A stretch of DNA of 12,193 nt from Ectocarpus siliculosus (Eukaryota > Sar > Phaeophyceae > Ectocarpales > Ectocarpaceae), in contig FN648195.1 in assembly GCA_000310025.1 (NCBI GenBank), positions 328,780-340,972 on the forward strand. Direction: 5' to 3'. The notes beneath the pieces were generated by a model. That model saw nothing but the letters and a program-made list of their open reading frames with translations, was not told the origin of the DNA and did no database searches. Numbering within the stretch: position 1 is the first letter of the stretch; every line of letters starts with the position of its first letter. A program made the position numbers and the translations under genes. Of this stretch, positions 6,832 through 12,193 are shown piece after piece.

Positions 6832-9425
6832 GTAACTCCGACTTTCCGGCTACTTCCTCTGCTGTTGCTGTGTCCTTTTATGCCTACCTCCTTCCAATGC
6901 TGCACGCGTCTGCATGTGATGTATTGTTATACGGACGTTGTAACGTCCTTCAGCTCTGCAGCTGGTTATTCGCAGAACCATCCACAGCAATTTGCCGAGC
7001 CTCACGTTCATCAGGTAGTTATGCAAGCTTGGCGGATGAAGACCACACGACCACCCACACCAAGTTGCACTGGACTGTCGCTTCTCCTCTCTCTCTACAC
7101 TATTATTCAGGATGTCCGTGGCACCGACTATTTACATGCGCCACAGCGGTGTATGGCTGGCGCTGACCCTGCAGATCAGTCCCCTGTCGTGGTCTACCAC
7201 ACATGTAGGTAGACGGTAGATCAAAGAACCCGCACGCCATGAAAAATGTACGACAACGCCCGACTACACTTTGCTGTAATAGCGAAATTCTCCCATTTCC
7301 CCCCCGCCCACCGACGAACCACCGAATCAGCGAGGAAATAAGCGGACAGCGGCTGTGGGAAGGTTCTCTGTTGCTGTGCGCTTACCTCGTCGAGGTCTGC
7401 CGCAACGAGGACAGCAACAGCAGCGCCGGTGACTGCTGTCGAGGGATGGGAAAACCAAAGTTGGACTTGCAAGGCAAATCCGTGTTAGAGCTTGGAGCAG
7501 GGACGGGGATCGTCGGCATGCTCGCTGCTAAACTCGGCGCACAGACGCTGATCCTTACCGACGGCGATGACAAGTGAGAGGGATAGAGGTGTGTGTGTGT
7601 GTGTTTGTTCATAGAATGTAGTCCTAGGTCAGAGAAGATGGGGCACAACAGAAGAGAGGGGAAGAGAGAGAGAACGATCGCTGGGCAGGTACTTGAGGCC
7701 CACAGAAAAGAACTCGAGACCGAAGGCAAAGAGTGTATGAGAGGGACAAAACTGGGCACAGGATCGAGAGCGAAAAGAAAGTGATCTGCAGCGAGGGAGA
7801 GAGTCAAAAAGATCGGTGGGGAGGGGGGCTCAGTTGTAGCGCAGACGCAATGGTAGTGCACTGGATTCGCGTCTGATGCGCTCGCAGCAGACGGAGGACG
7901 CACGATGCTACAGCAGGGCAACAGCAGCCCTGTGGCAAGTCCCCTAAAGCAACACTCCCCTCTGAGTGAAGTGGACGAGGATAGATCCGATCGATCCGAC
8001 AGCAGAAGATACGAGCTCGAGGTGGTGTTTTTTAACCCTGCTCTCAGTTTTGGCAGATGCCTGACGCCACCTTTCATCGCATACTTTCCAACCTGGAACT
8101 GCTTGGAGTCCCGCACCACACACATATCGATTAACAATACACGACACCGCCCACCCTTTGCTGTGTGTACCGGTCTCTTGGCACAGGTGCGTGGCAATGG
8201 CGCAGAAGAACATCCAAGACAACGACGTCCCGTTTGACCAAGCGCTCGTCACGGCCCTTCGGTAAGCGTGCAGTCGCCTCGAGACCGTGAGTAGGTCGCT
8301 CAGTCCTTCCTGCTTGTGTTTCGCATTGCTGCGTCGTTTTGTCTTGAAGCAAAACTGCGTTTCCTGTTCGCGTTTTTTTGTTTTGTGTCATTCTCTGTTT
8401 TTTTTCTCTCTGGGCTAGACTTTTAGGATCTATTATCACTTTTTTGAGAATGGTGGGACGTTCTCTGAATCGTTGTGTTGTTTAATTCGGCCTTGCGGTG
8501 GATAGTCTTGGACCACTGATTTTCGATCCCGTGCTTTGAAGAGTACGTATCGCAAGAAGAGGTACCATGCTGGATAGAGTTCAGATATGTTTTTGATGCG
8601 AAGGCAACAACAGCAGCAGTAGCAACGACGACAACAAACCCCAGCCCACAGATCCCCCCTCTCTGTGCCGCCGAACCGTATTCTTCGGCTGACAGGTGGG
8701 GGGAAGAAGAATCGACCACGAAATTTTGCAAGGATTTTTCTGAGTGGGATTCCCGACGGGTCATCGGAACGGGAAGCGGCGGGAAGAACGGGGTAGCTTC
8801 AGCAGCCGGGCCCACCAAATCCTTAGCAGCGGGGGCACAAGACAAGGCGTCGGTGCCAGGCGACGTGGCTGTTTGCGCTCATGGTCACTCCCCCAACGCA
8901 AGTAGTGGAAACGGCCATCTCAACGAAGATCCCGCTAGCACATCTTGTGAAGGACAAGATAGAAACGTGGGGCCGCCGCCACCGCCGCGAGACAGTCTAC
9001 CATCATCGCCATCGCCGTTGAAGTCGTTCGATTTCATTCTGGCGGGGGATGTGCTCTACAAGCACAGCCTCCTAGAACCGTTCCTTCGAACGGTCCGAGA
9101 CATGCTGGCGGCGGGCGGTCGAATGCTCCTGTGCCACATCCCGAGAGCCGGCGTGACGTACGACATCGTCGAGCGGGCGTTTGCCCAAGCAGGGTTCGCG
9201 TTTGAGATCCTGAACGGCGACAACAAGGAGGAGGGAAGTAAGGGGCACAGCAGCGGCGGCGAGGGTGGGGGAAAGGATGTCGGCCGGGCGGATGCACCTA
9301 CAGAAGGGGCAGCAGGGGGTCACTGTGATGCTCCAGATGTCGGGGGGATCGAGCTGTGTGTAGACGACGCGCGGCGAGCTCGGTTGTACGAGTTGCATTC
9401 TGTCGACCTGACGTTTGCAACGTAA
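6707..9425 (+). CDS. METTL21-like class I SAM-dependent methyltransferase (Methyltransf_16 family), four exons, 390 aa
   Basis: Deduced join: 6707-6831, 7331-7573, 8187-8261, 8696-9425 (1173 nt, stop TAA). All three introns are GT-AG and phase 2. The ATG at 6707 is the first in frame after a stop at 6605. The N-terminal beta region (DVQEVRLGSHVFKVTT) leads to SGQRLWEGSLLLCAYLVEV, the family's tryptophan-containing pre-motif helix. Motif I VLELGAGTGIVGMLAAKLGA (93-112) binds SAM. D119 in ILTDGD is the expected ribose-binding acid. Then come KNIQDND, LRWG (147-150) and SFDFILAGDVLY (258-269), whose DVLY is the DxxY motif of METTL21-type protein methyltransferases. The last beta strand is LYELHSVDLTF. 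Family members methylate lysine on chaperones or elongation factors; the substrate here cannot be told. Two low-complexity inserts, at about 151-257 and 322-363, make it longer than the usual 220-260 residues. No transit peptide is evident, so it is probably cytosolic or nuclear. Confidence 0.88.
7331..7573 (+). CDS. Methyltransferase exon 2: SAM-binding motif I (aa 42-122)
   Basis: The acceptor follows a C/T-rich tract and ends GAATCAG|C. The donor is GACAA|GTGAGA. It encodes EEISGQRLWEGSLLL, a Cys/Ser-rich loop, and the glycine-rich SAM loop LELGAGTG. The split codons restore Ser42 and Lys123. Confidence 0.88.
7574..8186 (+). other. Methyltransferase intron 2 (613 bases)
   Basis: The longest intron of this gene. 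It contains the GT microsatellite, a purine-rich (GA) stretch at about 7635-7810, and a GC-rich hairpin with tRNA-like words at 7842-7875. No independent gene is supported in it. An open frame of 271 codons lies on the opposite strand across this intron and exon 2, but it has no domain character. Confidence 0.7.
7589..7604. repeat. (GT)8 microsatellite in methyltransferase intron 2
   Basis: Uninterrupted GT dinucleotides starting 16 bases inside the intron, close to its donor site. Confidence 0.9.
8187..8261 (+). CDS. Methyltransferase exon 3 (aa 123-147 and part of codon 148)
   Basis: A 75-base exon between GGCACAG|G and CTTCG|GTAAGC. In the spliced frame it reads CVAMAQKNIQDNDVPFDQAL and VTALR, the family's helix and strand after motif II (alternating Asn, then a Leu-rich strand). 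Without splicing the frame hits TAA immediately after the donor, which supports the junction. Confidence 0.85.
8262..8695 (+). other. Methyltransferase intron 3 (434 bases)
   Basis: Begins with the strong donor GTAAGC and ends in GCTGACAG. It is T-rich in the middle (8370-8410) and includes a CAG-type run near 8610. No other element seen. Confidence 0.75.
8696..9425 (+). CDS. Methyltransferase exon 4: WG motif, insert, DVLY motif and C-terminus (aa 149-390)
   Basis: The acceptor is GGCTGACAG|G. The split Arg codon is followed directly by Trp-Gly, which completes the LxWG motif across the junction and fixes the start. A roughly 105-residue Ser/Pro/Gly-rich insert follows, then SFDFILAGDVLYKHSLLEPF, the MLAAGGRMLLCHIPR strand, a second Gly/Asp/Glu-rich insert and the final strand. 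The first ATG of the region is not the start: coding continues upstream from exon 3. Confidence 0.87.
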
Positions 9426-9502
9426 TCCCACCGCCGTGTGTTTCTTATCAAGTTTTCCAACTACAGTTGTGGTAGTCTCTCTCGTGATCGTGTCATGTTC
9501 CA

Positions 9503-9528
9503 ACTTGTCGGAACTGGGGTTGACAAGT
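9503..9528 (+). repeat. Hairpin in the methyltransferase 3' flank
   Basis: ACTTGTC pairs with GACAAGT (7 bp) around a 12-base loop, starting 78 bases after the stop codon. Confidence 0.55.
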
Positions 9529-9639
9529 GATACTATCGTGTGTGGTGTGCGCTCGGGTCTTCTCTCGTTTTATTCGGCGTGTGTTTTTGTTGGTGTCGAA
9601 GTTCGTTCCTCCTAACGGGTGCATTTGGTTCATACGGCT

Positions 9640-9655
9640 GTGGCCAGGCGGCCAC
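9640..9655 (+). repeat. Hairpin GTGGCC-AGGC-GGCCAC
   Basis: A perfect 6-bp GC-rich stem with a four-base loop, 215 bases after the methyltransferase stop codon. Function unknown. Confidence 0.5.
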
Positions 9656-10292
9656 GCGCGCTTGTCTGCTGCACGGTACGGGAAGGAGCACTTCTAGCAA
9701 TGACTTGAGGTCCACGAATACAATGCATGCACGTGTGAGCGTCCCGCGTTGTCGCTCGCCGGACGAAAGCACTCGCATTGTCTCCTCTTTCTCTGACTTC
9801 CAAGACAGACGCATTATCCCGACGCTGCCTATGTATGCCTATAAACACGGGCACCGTCGAACGACATACCCTTTATCGGCACAAGGTAAAGGTAACTCGT
9901 TACATGATGGGCGTGAAGATCTCGCCCGTCGGAGGTTTACGAATGGTCAGCTTGTCGGATGCGTGCATCAAAATCAACGCGACCTAACGCCCCTTCAGGA
10001 AGCTCATGGTGCGGACGTGAACGTGAGGTCAATAATGAAATTGTTGCTGCCTCCGTCGTGTGTTGTGGGTCCGAGAAAGGACAAGAAAAACAACAAACAT
10101 GTCATATGCGGTGGAGGTGGGTGGGTAGGGGTGGGGGGGGGAGCGGGGAGACAAAAAATGAAACAAGGCGTTCCCTCTTGTTTTTTTTGTGAACGACGCG
10201 TCTGCCTTCTCTCCGCCTGCATCCCTCTACTGCCACCACCTGCCAAGCTTTCTAAAAACGGTGAGTGAAACGTAATCAAGGGGAGGAGTATT

Positions 10293-10421
10293 GCTGGCAG
10301 GTCGGTCGACTTACCGGAGAACGCTTGACATACTCACCAGCAGCAATGAACTAGCGGGGATCATCGGATACAAAGATCTGTTCTCCTGGTAGTCTATGCG
10401 CCAACGCGGGAACCTGCCAGC
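10293..10421. repeat. 129-base imperfect inverted repeat (fold-back)
   Basis: The outer arms GCTGGCAGGT (10293-10302) and ACCTGCCAGC (10412-10421) are perfect complements. Inner arms GGAGAAC (10316-10322) and GTTCTCC (10380-10386) pair too, with a nearby GACTTACC / GGTAGTC match broken by small offsets. The inner loop is about 57 bases. It could be a small fold-back element or a structured RNA. No flanking target duplication was recognised. Confidence 0.5.
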
Positions 10422-11925
10422 AGCGGTCGGGTGTGTGTTGGTGCTCCTTCAGATACCGCGATCTCCCCGACTTCTTTGCGGTTTACGGGGCTCGCGTGTT
10501 AGCACGTTAGCACCAGTCTAGCTGTGCCTCCCTTCGTGCTCGCCGTCCCAAGCAACTTGAGTCTATCCTCTGCATACGTTGACCACCACGCCCACGGTGC
10601 GTGCAGTCCGCAAAAACGGTCAATCCATGGACTTCCGCGGTCTGTGCACATAACTGGGCATGTTGAGGCGGGCGGATGCAGCCAGCCTTTCAAGAGCTGC
10701 TGTGCATGTACTACGTGTAGCTCCAGTTGAGGATCCGGGTCTGCGCCGCTCGTAGCGGCTGTCGGCCCTTGTTTCTTCTTTTCAATCTGTTCTCGCTGCT
10801 GTGAGGAGGGTCAAGTCTTGCCGACGCTATTGTACGGTAGATAGCACACCAGCCAGATGGTTCCTCCGCGTGGTGTAGACCAAACCTTCATCGTGGTGAT
10901 GCGCGCCCGGTTGCCCTCGACAAGTTGCCGACCTTGTCTTTGCCCCACGTTGCGTGTAGAGGAGGGGGGGGGAAGAAATTCCACACACAGCAAGCAGTCC
11001 GCGGTAGTCGTAACGTGGAGTGGATCTGTACCCCTACTATGCATATTTACAGCAGTAGGAATAGCATAGGTTGGTATGTCTCCTGTACATAAGCATACCG
11101 CAATCCAGCCCCCCCCACCCCGGACGTTGATTGTGGTGAATCTCGTGAGCCCACGCCTGTGTCGCACGTTTGACGCATCAACCATCATCGGTCCCTTGGC
11201 GTAACGGACAGCCTGCCACACCAAACCACCGGAGACAATGAGCTATGGAAGGCACGGAGGCTCGGACCAGGTGAAATGAAGATCATAGATAGTGTAAAGA
11301 TGACCTCGCAGGCGTAACATCGTGTTCAGGGTGGAGATCATGCGCTCTGAGGTCTACTGTACCCGGTGTGCCCTACTCCCGAGGCAGATGCCGTTGCGTC
11401 TACTTGCTCCTTTCCTTTGACCGAACAAAAAACAACAGTGATGAACGGAAGCGGCGTGAGGTTTGATCCGCGTTACAAGAGAAACCATGTCGGCCGCGCA
11501 CCCCGAATTCACCCTTTCCAGCTCTCTAGCCCGAATGGTGCACTATCCATTCCTGCGGATCCGTGCAAACCTTCCGTCTTGTTCAGTTTTTTTGTGTACC
11601 TTTTTTTGGTACTTGGCCTGTGACCACGGAAGGCGGCCGCGCACGTTTTGGACCGGTACAGATGTTAGGAGGTACCGAGCAGAGACCGGAACGGTTTGTT
11701 TACCGTGCAGAAAGACACGCTCTTCCCCGGTACCACCTTACCTGGGAAGGCGTTATTTGTTGGGCGGATCGACCTCGACCTCGTGTGGGCGTCCGCCGAA
11801 TGCTGCGCCTCTGTTGCAACACCCAGAGCTCGTACTTGTACGGCAGTCATAGCCTGCCTCTCCACAAACATGCCGAGTATACGCATGCACGTCTGCGCCG
11901 AGTAAATGTGCCCCTCGGTGCTGTG
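10422..11925. other. Gene-free stretch
   Basis: About 1500 bases with only short overlapping open frames on both strands and no recognisable domain. Homopolymer G or C runs occur near 10965 and 11110. No RNA gene passes inspection. Confidence 0.5.
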
Positions 11926-12193
11926 CCCCCCCCCCCCCCCCCCCCCCTTTTTTCCCCCCCCTTTTCCCCGACCAAAACCCCCCCCCCCCCCCACCTTTCC
12001 CAAAAAACAAAAAAACCCACCCCCCAAAACCCCCCTTTTTTTTACTTAATTTTTAAAAAACCCCCCCCCCCACCCTTAATTCTTTAAAAACCAAATATAC
12101 CCCCTCTAATAAATCTCTTTCCTCACCCCAAAAAAAAAAAAAAACCCCCCCCATTAAAAAAAAAACCCCCTTTTCCCTTTTTTAAAAAAATTT
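11926..12193. other. Homopolymer-rich, nearly G-free tail, probable low-quality contig end
   Basis: The sequence turns abruptly into runs of C, T and A. After the single G at 11970 there is no G for 223 bases. Such loss of one base with long homopolymers is typical of unreliable base calls at the end of a sequencing read, and it reaches the window's end. Open frames across it (Pro-rich or Gly-rich) should not be annotated. Confidence 0.75.

Larger units (their letters stand above)
9426..10292 (+). other. 3' flank of the methyltransferase gene, probable 3' UTR in its first part
   Basis: The first 200 bases are T/G-rich on the sense strand and hold a hairpin (9503-9528); a second hairpin lies at 9640-9655. 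No AATAAA occurs on the plus strand here. A 242-codon open frame (9540-10268) is present but looks non-coding. Confidence 0.4.

Noticed and set aside
7382-8197. 271-codon open frame on the minus strand
   Set aside because: It is antisense to methyltransferase exon 2 and intron 2. It is rich in Ser, Leu and Pro because the intron's plus strand is purine-rich, and it has no domain.
9540-10268. 242-codon open frame on the plus strand
   Set aside because: It includes T/G-rich 3' flank, a Gly-rich homopolymer segment and no recognisable domain or conserved pattern. It is most likely a chance frame.
11190-11269. Possible tRNA: GGTCC/GGACC closure with a perfect A-box-like TGGCGTAACGG
   Set aside because: There is no anticodon stem and no B-box or T-arm before the acceptor side; only five acceptor pairs form.
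11490-11660. EcoRI-, BamHI- and NotI-like sites suggesting vector sequence near the contig end
   Set aside because: The surrounding bases do not match any cloning-vector polylinker that I recognise; the sites are spread over about 150 bases.
11665-12027. Gly-rich minus-strand and Pro-rich plus-strand frames at the right end
   Set aside because: They run through the homopolymer tail, which is probably unreliable sequence.

Overview
This is a nuclear genomic window from a eukaryote. The best guess is a photosynthetic stramenopile of the brown-alga type. The reasons are: two intron-containing genes with GT-AG introns of about 330 to 650 bases and pyrimidine-rich acceptors; a protein that starts with a signal peptide followed by an A|F cleavage motif, the two-part plastid-import signal of algae with secondary red plastids; and abundant CT, GT and CAG microsatellites with long gene-free flanks. 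The organism is inferred, not proven. There is no bacterial operon structure, CRISPR array or recognisable transposon coding region.

Layout. 1 to about 2100: no gene seen. 2569-6334 (minus strand): a six-exon gene for a 479-residue plastid-targeted LHC-like (chlorophyll-binding-fold) protein. It has two ExxHxR helix motifs at its C-terminal end behind a long, disordered, Ala/acidic extension. 6335-6706: a 372-base divergent intergenic region that probably carries both promoters and includes a 28-base CT tract. 6707-9425 (plus strand): a four-exon gene for a 390-residue class I SAM-dependent methyltransferase of the METTL21 / Methyltransf_16 type, with motif I, an acidic motif II residue, an LRWG motif and a DVLY (DxxY) motif. 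9426 to about 11925: 3' UTR and gene-free sequence with hairpins and a 129-base imperfect inverted repeat. 11926-12193: homopolymer-rich sequence with no G after 11970, probably a low-quality contig end.

All exon joins were deduced by hand from splice consensus and reading-frame continuity. Every junction keeps the frame, and the family motifs fall on both sides of several of them, so the two gene models are mutually consistent and complete (ATG to stop). The genes share a promoter region, but their products, a thylakoid LHC-like protein and a lysine-methyltransferase-like enzyme, have no obvious shared pathway. Head-to-head arrangement may reflect compact promoter sharing only.
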